The position numbers and the translations under genes are program-made. A stretch of DNA of 64,000 bases from Aquatica leii (taxonomy: Eukaryota; Arthropoda; Insecta; Coleoptera; Lampyridae): NCBI GenBank assembly GCA_035610365.1, contig CM069439.1, positions 682,001 to 746,000 of the forward strand. The letters are read 5' to 3'. How positions within the stretch are numbered: the stretch's first letter is position 1; each line of letters begins with the position of its first letter. The notes under the pieces were generated by a model. The model saw only the letters and a list, made by a program, of their open reading frames with translations. It did no database searches and was not told where the DNA came from. Below, piece by piece: positions 11,422-22,240 of the stretch.

Positions 11422-11746
11422 TAAGAAATTATGTAGATGATTCAAATGATTCGAAAAATTGCAGATTTTATTCTATTTGAAAAAACGTAACCTGCTTAGG
11501 TGAGGTACCAATAGAATGAACACAAGAATTCAGTTTTACACGATCTGTCCCCTTGAGATGTAAATAGAAACGTGTTGAATACGGTAACGTAAAGTCAATT
11601 AAATTTTAAAACTGACTAGTGCTGATACACGTTTTATTTTCTTCGAGGATTCTATTTATCAATAATCGCCTATCAATTTGTTCCAGTATTGAGATCTCAT
11701 TTTTTAAACGCAGTTCAATATAGTTGTTTTGTTAATACATGTCGGA
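11422..11746. other. AT-rich spacer
   Basis: No features beyond short A/T runs; it separates the Gypsy fossil from the LTR-like fragment that follows. Confidence 0.5.
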
Positions 11747-12090
11747 GGCACGGAATATACGCCTGCCTACGGCTATGGAATGAGTAGACATGCACTAGTT
11801 TGTTTGCGTTGCCATAAATTATGTTCAAAATGTTTAGTTTTTGTAACTTAATAACTTAGAATCAACCAATAAGGGTTGGATATTTTGTAATATTGCCTTA
11901 TATGGGCATAGGAACGCGTGTGAAATTACAATTTAATGCGAACGGAACGACACCGGCTAGAAAATGTAATTTGTAAGAGGGCAAATTGAAATGATATTGG
12001 GTGGTGATAACTTGATAAAATAAAAGAGCGGGTGTCGGATCGTTTGTTCCACTGTTGATCATTAAACGTTTATAAATTTAATTTTTATAA
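11747..12090 (+). repeat. Candidate solo LTR
   Basis: It begins TGTCGGAGGCACGGAATA, has a promoter-like CTTATATGGGCA in its middle and an AATAAAAGAGC segment followed by TTGTTCCACTGTTGATC. This order (TG start, TATA-like box, AATAAA) suits a retroelement LTR. No clean CA end or flanking duplication was seen, so a host regulatory stretch is an alternative. Confidence 0.35.
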
Positions 12091-12950
12091 TTATTGAAAT
12101 CAGTTTTGTTTGTTTGTCATTTTTTTTTTACTTCTAATAACTGACATTTTATCTATTTGACATTTTGCACTCTTTGTCACTCTCATTACGTGGCAGCAGT
12201 GCTGATATAGGTACAGTATTTTTTTCAAATAAAATGAATTAATAGAATAGAAAGTATATTCTACAGCACAGAATAAATATATCAAAACTTTACTTTTTGG
12301 CTTATTTTTTGTAAATAGTTTTATCGAATTTATTTTGATACTATTTTTCGTTACATCAAAAATGTATGGTAACAACCTTTGATAAAATTTTATCTAGTTA
12401 CTAAAATTGATAGCTCCTCATTTAGGACAATCCGGGGTATTTGCTCCAGGTGGAAATTTAAGGAAACACCAATTTTATATGTTTGAAAAAAGAAATTTTT
12501 TCACTGGGTACATTTTGAAAAACGCTGCTTGCAGTGCAGCACAGCAGGTAGGTAGCACCAACTCTAAGCAAAATTAAAATTAAAAAAATATATTTGAGTG
12601 TTTATATCGATTACACTCTAAAACATACATCGAGTAGCGAAGTCCAGGTTAACCGCACAACCATCCCAGAACAATATCTATTTGTTTTCTTTTGATTTTG
12701 TTTTAACACGTTTATTGCCGAGTGACATTTTTAAAAACGGTTCCACCACGTCAACAATAATTTTAAATTGCTTTATAAATTATACGAGTTATATCGTAGT
12801 CTGTTTTTGCGATAAAATATTTTATAACAGCGTCTACTACTAGTATACTTGTAATTAGTACAATTTGACAACAGTCCATACTGCTGAATCGTGTTTTCAA
12901 GATAATTGCAGTCCGATATTGTGCTATTTTGCACAGCAATAATGTCAATA
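12091..12950. other. AT-rich stretch, nothing recognised
   Basis: No coding or structural feature could be supported. The frames present encode low-complexity peptides. Confidence 0.55.
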
Positions 12951-12954
12951 TGAC

Positions 12955-13310
12955 AAACGGCGCTATATTTTAAGTAAATGCTCAAAAACCTTTCCTCTTT
13001 TTGCAACACACAATCGTAGACCCTTCTTAACCGAGTTTTCTACAACACGTTGCATTATTCTCCGGGGAATCGCATTTAGTACTCGTAAAACAGCTCCTCG
13101 TAGGTCTTCTAGATTTTCATAATTATGGTTTGATTGAAAACCTCCATAAAAATAAATCTAAAGGGCTTAGATTCAGGGACCCAGCAAACCAAGCAACTGG
13201 TTCATTTGTTCCCATCCATGGAGCAGAGAAGAGTTCATGCAATCAATCGGTGACGATTTTAGCAAGTTGTGCTTGTGGTTCATCCTACTGTCACTACAAA
13301 ATAGCCAACA
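12955..13310 (-). pseudogene. Tc1/mariner-type transposase remnant, C-terminal part
   Basis: On the minus strand the order is a QDEPQAQLAKIV segment (the QQDGAPPH block, second catalytic Asp), then NEPVAWFAGSLNLSPLDLF with LW next (the WPxRSPDLxPLDFFLW block, third catalytic residue). A block resembling NLEDLRGAVLRVLNAIP and GLRLCVAKRGKVFEHLL-like sequence follow. Frames change at least twice, so it is dead. It is probably the same copy as the middle fragment at 15085-15340, now split by the long-TIR element at 13430-14975. Confidence 0.75.
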
Positions 13311-13429
13311 TTTCGTTTTTTAGAAAATATTTTATATCTATTATATCATAACTGAAGTTTAAAATGATGGTAATTAAAAGTAGACCCCTACTTAATTAAC
13401 AAAGAAAAACATAAATAACGTTGATGATT

Positions 13430-14975
13430 TTTGAATTATTCCGAGCACAGAACGAAACCTGCTGAAGTGAGTGTGACGTCACTAGATCCTTCAAACACTA
13501 TTATGTTAATGTGATAGGCTGACTTTGTATTAATTTTTTTGATGTTAGTTTATGTGGTTTTAGTGATTTGTCAGTGTATATTTTCTGCTTGTAGTTATTG
13601 TATGTGGTGTTTTTAATAACGTAATTTTTTTCTGTGAAACATAGTAGTAGCAAAATAGTTTGTATAAAATAACCTTAGTTTCCGCTTTAGTTGTACTAAT
13701 AACATAATACCTTTTACAATAAATACTTATAGTTCTGGTTTTAATAAGTAATTAAATTTAATCATTTAGTTAGTTTACGTAGGATATCATACGTTTTCGT
13801 TTAGAAGTAGTGGTAGTTATTGAATTTTTAATATCTCTAGTAATAATACTAACTGTATCAATAAGTGTGTTTATAAGTAGTTGCTACTAACAATGTCACA
13901 CTTTGTGTAAAAATTTATTTTCTTTTGTCCATATACAAGTAAGTATGTGTCTCCTTGATATTTATCCAAATAGAGCATTATACTTTAAACATAAATTTGT
14001 TTATTAGCAACTTTTAGAAAGGGACAAACACCTTATTTGGATTGTTTGTAGTGCTGACGCACATAGGTACAAGACAGTAGTTGCAGCGTTTCGAAGAGGA
14101 AGGTTTCATACTAATAAATTTAATAATAATAAATTTAAAGTGCCTAAGATTGAGAAAAAATTAACTTGTATATTGGACGGAAGAAAATCAATTTTTGCAC
14201 AAAATGTGATATATTAGGAGCAACTACTTATAAACACACTAATTGATACAGTTAGTATTATTTGTAAAGATATTGTAATGAATTTTATTATTAAAACTAA
14301 TTTATTTAAACTACTATAAATATTTTTTACTTATACTAGAAATATGTACACTTTTAAATTAACCGAACTAATTAAATCTAATAATATTTAATAAAAACAC
14401 TTACACTAATTTATATCACTTACACGAAGATAAGATAAAGTCCGCGGATAGCTTCACACACTTGTTCACACTAAAATCACGTACAAGATTATTCTCCGTA
14501 TATTTATCTACACACACGCGCTAACGACTTATTTATTTAGACTTGAATAATCTTCTTAACACTGCTGTATTCGCATTACGGCAATAACTGACCTACGATT
14601 TGTTTGTTCGGTATTTATACACATTGTGGAAATCCTTCTCGAGTGTTCCATATCTTTCAGTATACGTTCTAGAAAACGGATAACAACTTCGAGAAAGCTC
14701 TTGAATTTGAAAACGTTTCACTATTTATCATAAAAAGTATTAAAATTATAACTATACCATTAGTACAACTAAAGCAAAAATTAGGGGGCTATTTTATACA
14801 AAGTACTTTGCTACTACTACGTTCACCCAAAAAAAAATCTGTAAAACCACATAAAATAACAATAAAACCAAGAAAATTAATATAAAGCCAGACTATCACA
14901 TTAACATAATAGTGTTCTAAGGATCTAGTGACGTCACACTTACTTCGTTGTGTGCTCGGAATAATTCAAAAATAG
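13430..14975. mobile_element. Long terminal-inverted-repeat (foldback-like) DNA element
   Basis: The left arm (about 13430-13945) and right arm (about 14160-14975) are imperfect inverted repeats. Shared blocks include TTGAATTATTCCGAGCAC, GTGACGTCACTAGATCCTT, TATTATGTTAATGTGATAG and TTAGTTGTACTAAT, and the inner pair around AGTAGTTGCT / AGCAACTACT. The centre is only about 215 bp and encodes nothing recognisable. A solo Gypsy LTR interrupts the right arm. Arms of about 500 bp suggest a foldback or a non-autonomous long-TIR element. No target duplication could be fixed, because the palindrome runs on to its outermost bases. Superfamily unknown. Confidence 0.8.
14274..14720 (-). mobile_element. 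Solo Gypsy LTR (447 bp)
   Basis: Read on the minus strand it starts TGAAACGTTTTC and ends ATTCATTACA, matching the boundaries of the LTRs at 9924-11417. A TATAAATACC box (near 14610-14619) is followed about 25 bp downstream by a TCAGTTATT initiator (near 14584-14591), the arrangement of an insect Gypsy promoter. Flanks are ATAT on the left and CTAT on the right, an imperfect 4-bp duplication. It is inserted in the right arm of the long-TIR element and so is younger than it. Confidence 0.8.
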
Positions 14976-15084
14976 CAATAATTTATTTACTTATATTTCT
15001 AATTATAAGTATTTGCTGCGTGTTATTTATGCGTATAGCATATATAGGCGTCCTATAGGTTAACAGAAAATATACTTGTTTTTT

Positions 15085-15340
15085 TTGTTTCCGTAACAGT
15101 GAATGTTCCCCATTGTTAAAGAGAAACTTTAGTACTTAATGGTTCAAAAATCCAAATACCGTTAAGCCGTCAGTGTCCCATCAAATATAAAAGGTCCAAC
15201 GATGCGATTTTTCCACAAATCCACTCAAATGTTAAAAGTAAACCAGTATTGATGTCTTACAAGCGCGTGCAAAAGTGGATTCTCTCTGGCCTAGTGCAGT
15301 TTAAAGAATCCCAAGTTTGTAATTTTGCACTCATCTGTCT
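15085..15340 (-). pseudogene. Tc1/mariner-type transposase remnant, middle part
   Basis: The minus strand encodes LWKNRIVGPFIFDGTLTA followed by a degraded RYLDF, the GPFFFDGTLTGERYL-type block between the first and second catalytic residues of this transposase group. An upstream segment reading ARENPLLHALVRHQYWFT fits the stretch just before it. In-frame stops are present. It lies on the far side of the long-TIR element from the matching C-terminal part at 12955-13310. Confidence 0.65.
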
Positions 15341-15734
15341 AAATATGTTTTTTTAAATTTTGGATGTTTTTTTTACCAAGAAGCTACTGATAAAACTGTA
15401 CCCGACGCTCTTTATCTCCGGGTATTAATGTATGGGTCAAATAAATTTTGTACAGTTTAAACCTTTCTGTTTTTAATGTATTTTAAATTTGATAATACGT
15501 TTGCCCAGGTATTTATTTGTTTACAGTTTCTAAAATATTTTTCTTTTTTTTTGCTGACAGTCTACTTCCATAATTCTTTTTTGGTTTTTTGAATGCTCCG
15601 TATTGTACTAGGTTGGTGTTCAAAATAGCAAAATATTGGATTGACGGTTGTTTTTTTCCATGAATATGTCCCTAGGTATCTTTGTGCACTTACAAAAGAA
15701 TTTTTGTGTAATGATTAAAAAATACGCAGGTTAA
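15341..15734. other. AT-rich spacer, nothing recognised
   Basis: T-rich DNA without a supportable feature; possibly further decayed mariner sequence. Confidence 0.45.
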
Positions 15735-16050
15735 GAATGTCTTCCGGGTTTGGACTGTGTCATTGTTGTTGTAACCGAAGTTGCCAACGTTTCGCCCACT
15801 TTCGTAAGGGGCTTCATCAGGGCGTGAGATAAATCGCAAAACTCAAACAAGCAACGAAATCTAACTAAGAACTTCTCAAAAGTAGGTTACGCACTTGTGA
15901 AACAAGCCATAATCTAAACTATGAAAAGGTAAGAAAGAAAACGATAACTTGAAAAAGCAAACGAAAATATAACAAAGAACCACTACCGAGTTAGGTAATC
16001 AACTTGTGAACCAAGCCAGATTCTAAACTCCGTAGAAGTAAGAAGAAATA
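15735..16050 (-). mobile_element. Penelope-like terminal repeat with hammerhead-like half-core
   Basis: On the minus strand the segment at 15820-15790 reads CTGATGA, then a GCCC/GGGC-type hairpin, then GAAAC. This is the CUGANGA-stem II-GAAA pattern of the hammerhead core found in Penelope-like terminal repeats. A clear stem I and a NUH cleavage triplet were not found, so activity is not claimed. The plus-strand stretch 15845-16050 consists of two diverged units of about 100 bp sharing CTTGTGAA.CAAGCCA and TCTAAACT. A related, shorter piece occurs at 28195-28275 in the opposite orientation. Confidence 0.5.
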
Positions 16051-16471
16051 GTCTCCATAGGTTTTTTTTTGTGGTTTTTTCACTCAAAATAGTATAAAAT
16101 GTCAATGTGTCAGACATTAACGGTTTCAAAAAAATAAATGTAATCCCACAATGTGCTTATATCATATCGCTCCCATAAAAAAATGAATTTTTTAAAATCG
16201 AGTCAACAAAAAAATGCCACCTACTATCAAATGTCCCTGTAAAAGTTGCTTTGCAAATGTTGTAATAATTTTTTTAAACGATTGCAAATAAAAGAAGTAC
16301 GGCTGATTTTCAAAATTTGTTTCTAAAGCGTTTTTCCGTTAAGGTTTTGGTCAAAAAAATGTGGCTCTATAATTTTTCTTGCCACGATTCCATACCATAC
16401 GTTAAAACTACAGTGATTTTGATATTCTACTTGCTGCATCCAATGTAGTTTTTTTTTCTAGGACTAATAAT
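16051..16471. other. AT-rich spacer, nothing recognised
   Basis: No frame or repeat could be assigned. Confidence 0.45.
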
Positions 16472-18239
16472 CAGTGTTGTGCATTATCTAGATGAAATTA
16501 TATAGATAATTCATCTAGATAATTTTTGATCATCTTTTTCCTTATCTAGATAAAAGTATTGAACATTATCTAGATGATTATCTTAGATGATCTTTCGGTT
16601 ATCTATCATGAAATTATCTAGATGATTTTTTAAAGTAACATACATTTTTTGTTTAGATTCGTTGTTTTGTAATTTTTATATTTACAAACATAATATTGTT
16701 TGTAATGTCTGTGGTAATGTAATACGGTCCAGATCGCTAAAACCTGATAAATAATCGCCGTAGATGCTTCGCATTTTTGCAGCTCTTCTGCTGACAAAAA
16801 CTAGACTCACATGACCTTGAGCGTAAATACATGCAATACGAGATATAAACAAAAACACAACTCAAATTACTTTTTGAAACTGAACCAATTGCTTGCGATA
16901 AGTATCTTATCGTCTTTAGAAACAATAATAAACTTTTTGATATACATACATACATTTATTCAATACATTATCTTGCACGATTCAAACATTGAGATTAACA
17001 GCTACTAATTCTGTAGTTTTGAAAATTTAATTAGTTGAAGTGCCTACACAGCAAAACTATGCCCAAATAAAAAAAATGCTTGATTGAGAAAGAGAAAATT
17101 CACGACTTTTTGAGCAGTTGAAAGTGACAAACCTCGATACACGTGATTTAGAGTTCTTTTAGAAGACTATTTAAGTCATGGAGCTTTTAGCTTACTCTTT
17201 AAATCAACTTGTTGAGTAAGTAATATTAACGTTAAATTAAAGTCGCAATAAGATCCTAATGTAGACCGCGTAGACTAAAAACGCTCCTATATAAATCTAT
17301 GATGTAAATTATTATATGAGTACAATTACTGACAACCTGTCAAATATAATTAAGAAAACTGCATTTGGATTTGTTGCACTTACGATTACAAAAAATACCG
17401 AGCAGAGCATAAACTGTTTAAAATAACCCAAATTTTTTAGAAGAAACAGAACTGTTTGCGTTTTTTTAAAAGACAAAAGCTAATTCTTTAAGTGATCGCT
17501 GATGTAAGCTCTCAAAATTTAAAATACAATAAATTTTTGAGGATTAGTTGGTTTTTTGTGAAAAATTTGCTTAAAATATCGAACTACAAATGATAATTTA
17601 AATTTAAAAAAAAAAAGCAATAATTCAGGGAGTGTGACTAATGGCTATGAGCGATAATTTTTATAATTTTTTAGGTTCATACTGATGTCGATATCAAAGC
17701 TAGATTTTTCCTAACTGTTACAAAGGAAAACTAATTAAGTTTACTAGACACTTCTCCATTTGTGAAAAAGTTATTGATTAAACATATCAATTTCGGCGCT
17801 AATTGAAAGACTTTATAGTCCTGATTCCTGATAGTGTAAGTTTTGCTTAGCAATGAAAATTTTGAAAGGACCATATTGTATCAAGAAATTTGTTTTATAA
17901 TTTACAATAGTAGGTCATTAAATCAATAAGATTTCTGTCATGTTTTTTTTCGATTTTTATTTTTTTTCAATCTGTCTTTCAGTTTTTTAATTAGTTAATT
18001 TAATAAACAATGAATTGGTATTGATGATGATGATAATTAAATGGTAACAATTAATTATTACCTGTTTGTACCTTTTTGATAGAATCATCTATCGTATTAT
18101 CTACGTAAATTATAGATTATCTTATCTATTATCTAGATAAATTCTTTAACTTTTATCTAAATCGTTATCTAGATAAAAAAATTGGAAATTATCTATTATC
18201 TCATCTAGATAAAAATTTAATTATCTATGCACAACACTG
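16472..18239. mobile_element. Non-autonomous hAT element (1768 bp) with 8-bp TSD
   Basis: The ends are CAGTGTTGTGCA and TGCACAACACTG, a perfect 12-bp inverted repeat with hAT-type CAG ends. An exact 8-bp duplication CTAATAAT lies at 16464-16471 and 18240-18247. Both ends carry many copies of the palindrome ATCTAGAT within about 160 bp, a likely transposase-binding array. No transposase is recognised in the 1.8 kb, so movement would depend on enzyme from elsewhere. A 587-bp relative lies at 20172-20758. It lacks about 1.1 kb of this copy's interior (near 16650-17757), which may be a remnant of a longer parent or a later insertion. Confidence 0.92.
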
Positions 18240-19402
18240 CTAATAATGCATGTTATGTAAATTTACTGAAAGCTGCTTCATTCATTAGTGATATTAGTGA
18301 CAAATAATTTTGGTTTTTGCCAAATCATATTTAACAGCCAGTGACAATAGTTCAGTCTAGTATCATAATCAGTAGCTTTTGATGCATGATGTAAAACAAT
18401 GTGGTAGGGAAACATTTTATTCTCTAGAACTGTGGCTTTCCCCAGGAGTCCCCGAGATCATTTAGAAGATCAATGGAAAATTAAAATTTATTTGGAAGTT
18501 ATTAATATGGAAGTTAAAATAAACAACAATGAATAAATTATTAGTAATTTTTACGTTCTAAGTAAAATATATAGGCAAGGCCAATATCTATACAAGTTTA
18601 TACAGGAAAGCAATAGAGCCGATACCTGCACTAACTAATCTACAGTATGAGTTATAAAAGAGTCGTGCATCTAATCAACAAATTAGTTCTGTGTTATGCG
18701 TGATGTGAAGTGCATAGAACAAATTTTTCTAGCCTTGGGCAAAAAAAGTATAATTTTTTGTATTGTTACGCAGATAACGTACTTTCGTTACGTAAATATA
18801 TTTGAATAAAATTGATATATCTTTGTAGTTTAAATGCATATAAGCAAATATATACTTTGGTTTAAGTTGATTAAAACATTATGTTACAGTTATCAGTACA
18901 GTAATCCGTTAGCATTTATTAAAGATTTATATTTTATTAAAAACTTAAGGGATTGTAAGTTTTTCTAACACAGATGTGTTTCTAAACAATATATTATTAT
19001 TGATTTTGTAAAAGCAGTTAGACATATTGGGTTTTATAATTTAATATAATGTACCCTAAAAGTTATAGTTTACTATTTCATATATTTTTTAGCTTCCGCG
19101 AATAACTAAATCCGCGAATGCTTGGAATTACTGTAAATTACTGTACTACTATATTATGTTGTTAATTATTCTTTGAATTATTTATTTTTTTTTTAATTAA
19201 TTGGTACCGAATGAGTACCTACACAATATGTGACATTTACATGAAATTTAATCTTTATATCTCAAATAATTAATTCAAGAGAGCGTTACATTGTAGCATT
19301 CCATTTAAAAAAAATATAATTATTAGTGGTTTGTTGCAAATAAAAATTTTGATTATATTTATTTTTCTATATCTTTTTAGGTCCTTTTTTTCAGATAACA
19401 GT

Positions 19403-19640
19403 ATGAGTGAGCCAAAGAAAAAATGCAGACAATACAGCGTTAAATATATATAGCTTTATTCCGTTACGAGGAAATAGTACTTTACCTATGTGCCTTCTAT
19501 GGAATAAAACGATGTCAAACGATTCAATGAAACCTTCTAAACTTAAGGAACGTTTAATAAAAATCCATAGTAACAAAAAAGATAAGGATTTAACGTTTTT
19601 TCAAACAATCAACTTATAGGGACAACATCTACGAGCGATA
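19403..19640 (+). pseudogene. hAT transposase, N-terminal BED-finger region
   Basis: The start is MSEPKKK at 19403. A frame change leads into a segment with FIPLRGNSTLPMCLLWNKTM, then SKLKERLIKIHSNKKDKD. In ZBED5-like proteins this is the BED zinc finger, C-x2-C-x(n)-H-x3-5-H. Here the second Cys position reads W (CLLW for CLLC) and the first His position reads R (KERL for KEHL), so the finger has lost ligands. The minus-strand copy at 26700-26880 confirms the start region. Confidence 0.8.
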
Positions 19641-20163
19641 ACGATGGACTGCGCGCTTTTTAAAATATTTCTTTAATGATTGCGAAGTCCGGAAAGCCGC
19701 ACACTAGTGGCAAAGAACTTATTCTACCAGCTGTAAGTGAGGTTACACGCACCGTGTTGCACATATTATAAAAAGAATTCTACTGAATAATAATACTGCA
19801 CGAATCGATGTAATTGCTCAATCTGTAGAACACTTTTTATGCGACTATCTAAAAAAATCTGCATTCTCTATACAGCTTGACGAGTCAACATTACCAAGAA
19901 ACGAAGCTTTTACTTTTAGTTTATATGAGATTTGTAAAAGAAGAAAAATTTTTACAAGAATTGTTATTTGCTAAATGTTTGGAAACCGATACGAAAGGAG
20001 AAAGAAACGTTATTTGCTGAGTTAAAAAGATTTTTCAATGTAAAAGCTATACCCTTGACTAATATCATTTCCTTTGCTACTGACGGTGCTGTGGCAATGG
20101 TAAGACGACACCAAGGCTTTCTGGCATAATTAAAACAAGCTATACCGAATATATTATCGGTAC
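19641..20163 (+). pseudogene. hAT transposase, central region before the insert
   Basis: Recognisable blocks are IAKSGKPHTSGKELILPAVS near 19680, CDYLKKSAFSIQLDESTLPR near 19850 and a degraded AMVRRHQGFLA-type segment near 20105. The LDEST block carries the first acidic catalytic residue of the hAT RNase H-like fold. Frames shift several times. The coding sense continues past the insert in GACATCGTTTGGTCG at 20764. Confidence 0.8.
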
Positions 20164-20171
20164 ATTGTGAA

Positions 20172-20758
20172 CAGTGTTATGCATTATTTAGATGAAATTA
20201 TATAGATAATTTATCTAGATAATTTTTCATCATCTTTTTCTTTATCTAGATAAACGTATTGAATATTAGCTAATTCATTACCTTAGATGATTTTTGTATT
20301 ATCTATCATGACATTATCTAGTTGATTTTTTAAAATAATATATTTGTGAAAAAGTTATTGATGAAACACATCATCTTCGGCGCTAATTGAAAGACTTTAG
20401 TCCTGATAGTCTAATGCTTGCTTAGTAATCAATGAAAGAACCGATTTGTATTAAATATTGAAAATGAAGAAATTTGTTTTATATTTTACAATAGTAGGTC
20501 ATTTAAATCAATAAAGTTTCTGCCATGTTTTTTTCTTCAATTTGTCTTTCAGTTTTTTAATTAGTAAATCAATTAAACTATTACCTGTTCGTACCTACTT
20601 GATAGAATCATCTATCGTATTATCTACCTAAATTAGATTATGTTATCTATTATTTAGATAAATTCTTCAACTTGTATCTAAATCGTTATCTAGATAAAAA
20701 ATTGGAAATTATCTGTTATCTCATTTCAAAAAAATTAAATTACCTATGCACAACACTG
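20172..20758. mobile_element. Non-autonomous hAT (587 bp) nested in the hAT transposon
   Basis: The ends CAGTGTTATGCA and TGCACAACACTG, the ATCTAGAT-like subterminal motifs and the inner sequence match the 1768-bp element at 16472-18239, apart from a large internal deletion. The flanking 8-bp duplication is ATTGTGAA / ATTGTGAC, one mismatch. It splits the transposase reading frame of its host element, so it arrived later. It carries no gene. Confidence 0.92.
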
Positions 20759-21212
20759 ATTGTGACATCGTTTGGTCGCATAAAACTTTAGTGAACGTGT
20801 ACATGAATCACTACATTATGTCATTAAAACAGTTAATAAAATCAAAATTTGCTCAACTTTTTTTGGAGAATGACGATAACAATAATAGTTTATTACTTAA
20901 CACAAAAGTACGTTGGTTATCTAAAAGTGCATGTTTAGGTCCCTTCTATTCGCTCTTTGATTCAATGCTGGAATTCCTAGTGAGTAAAGACAATAATTTG
21001 GGACACAATTTAATTATCTTAGAAAATGACATCGCTTATATGACTTATTTATTTGCCAGATTTAACGAGACTAATTTAAAACTACAAGGTGACATTAAAT
21101 TCAATCAAAGATTAAAGTGTAATATCTGCGTTTGTTGCAAAACTTTTGCTGTACAAACAAAACTTGAGAAGAAAACAATGTTCTCAGTTTCCAAATCTTT
21201 CAAAATTGTAAA
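20759..21212 (+). pseudogene. hAT transposase, region after the insert
   Basis: A long open stretch reads CDIVWSHKTLVNVYMNHYIM, then KVRWLSKSACLGPFYSLFDS and LENDIAYMTYLFARFNETNL. These match the RWLS.GN.L.RF..L and DIAYLTDLF..FNE.NLQLQG blocks of ZBED5/SCAND3-like hAT transposases. The frame is open from the insert boundary to the stop at 21214. The apparent ATG at 20746 lies inside the inserted element and is not a true start. Confidence 0.88.
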
Positions 21213-21282
21213 ATAGAAATAAATATTTGCTTGTTAATTATCAACACTTCTTTCGAACCAAAAATTTGAAAACATTCTTCAC

Positions 21283-21639
21283 TTGGATATTCTCGATTGG
21301 GCGTTAAACCCTTTTGCGAGTAGTCAAACTCATAACACAAATACAGATGGATACATACTAATACAGGAGCAACTTATTGAATTATCCACAAATAACAATC
21401 TGAAACCAATATTTAAGCAAGGATACAATAACTTCTGGTTACAAAAACAGATCCCAATTTTATATCCAGTATTATGGGTTAAACTACAGAAGCTGTTGAT
21501 TGCTTTTTTGTCTTCCTATTTGGTAGAATGTGGATTCAGTGCCGTTATGAGCCTCAACACAAAAGAAATAAACCGACTAGAAAGTAGTACTTGTCGGGAT
21601 TTGCGGTTGCTACTCACAAACATTGAGATGAAAAAATAA
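21283..21639 (+). pseudogene. hAT transposase, C-terminal dimerisation domain
   Basis: The segment has LDWALNPFASSQ, then QEQLIELSTNNNLKPIF and FWLQKQIPILYPVLWVKL. It ends in LLIAFLSSYLVECGFSAVMS and RDLRLLLTNIEMKK before the stop. LSSYLVE..FSAV corresponds to the conserved hAT dimerisation motif (SS...ER.FS). A frame change separates it from the preceding block. The open length and conserved order suggest decay is moderate. Confidence 0.9.
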
Positions 21640-21914
21640 ATACACTCATAACATCCCATCAGGTTCATCCAAGTTATTAATTTTTTTTTGTATTGTAATG
21701 CAAAAGTTATAATTTCAATAAATACTTCTTCAACAAAATGTTTTATTTATATTTTATTTTCACGTCACCATTTACCATTCAAGACATGAAAATTAAAATT
21801 GTAATTTTTTTATTATGCATTTATTTAGTTTTTTTACCTAGGGGTCCGTGGGAAAGTTTTGACTATGAGAAGAAGTCCGTGGGCCAAAAGGGCTTGGAAA
21901 ACACTGCTCTAGAA

Positions 21915-22240
21915 TAATCTTGTGGGCAATTGTTTTAGAAATTTTTCTGATGGTTAAAGTGGGATCGTGATGCCAAAATGTTGATAATATTTTGCTCGAT
22001 GCGTGTACAATTTGTAAAATACAAAAATAAACTAAAAAGCTTTTATGATTTCAGTATTGATGTTTTTTATTGAACATTATATCCCTAGAAAAATAAGATT
22101 CATTAGTTCAAAGTATTTTTTTCAGAAAAGTTACTATTTTTATGAAGTTGATTAACAAACGAATTTATTTTTATTATTACTAGAACAGAATTTTTGCTAT
22201 AATTAAAAAAAGCAAAGTTAAGATTCTATATGTAGTACTG
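21915..22240. other. Spacer, nothing recognised
   Basis: AT-rich sequence between the hAT target duplication and the Penelope-like inverted pair. Confidence 0.5.

Larger units (their letters stand above)
18430..21906 (+). mobile_element. ZBED5-like hAT transposon, full length but decayed
   Basis: An exact 8-bp duplication CTCTAGAA at 18422-18429 and 21907-21914 bounds 3477 bp. The ends are CTGTGGCTTTCCCC and GGCTTGGAAAACACTG, imperfect inverted repeats of the hAT type. Inside are the pieces of a BED-finger hAT transposase, listed separately. A 587-bp non-autonomous hAT interrupts the coding region at 20172-20758. The internal frameshifts mean no protein is made. A second, truncated copy on the minus strand (25682-27440) lacks the 587-bp insert. 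Host genes of the ZBED5 type derive from such transposons. The target duplication and decay argue that this is the transposon itself, not a domesticated gene. Confidence 0.92.

Noticed and set aside
20746-20758. ATG at 20746 as start of a 156-codon gene
   Set aside because: The first codons belong to the end of the inserted 587-bp element; the true coding sense begins in the interrupted transposase.
18430-21906. ZBED5-like host gene
   Set aside because: Exact 8-bp target duplication, inverted ends, frameshifts, loss of zinc ligands and a nested insertion show a decayed transposon, not a domesticated gene.
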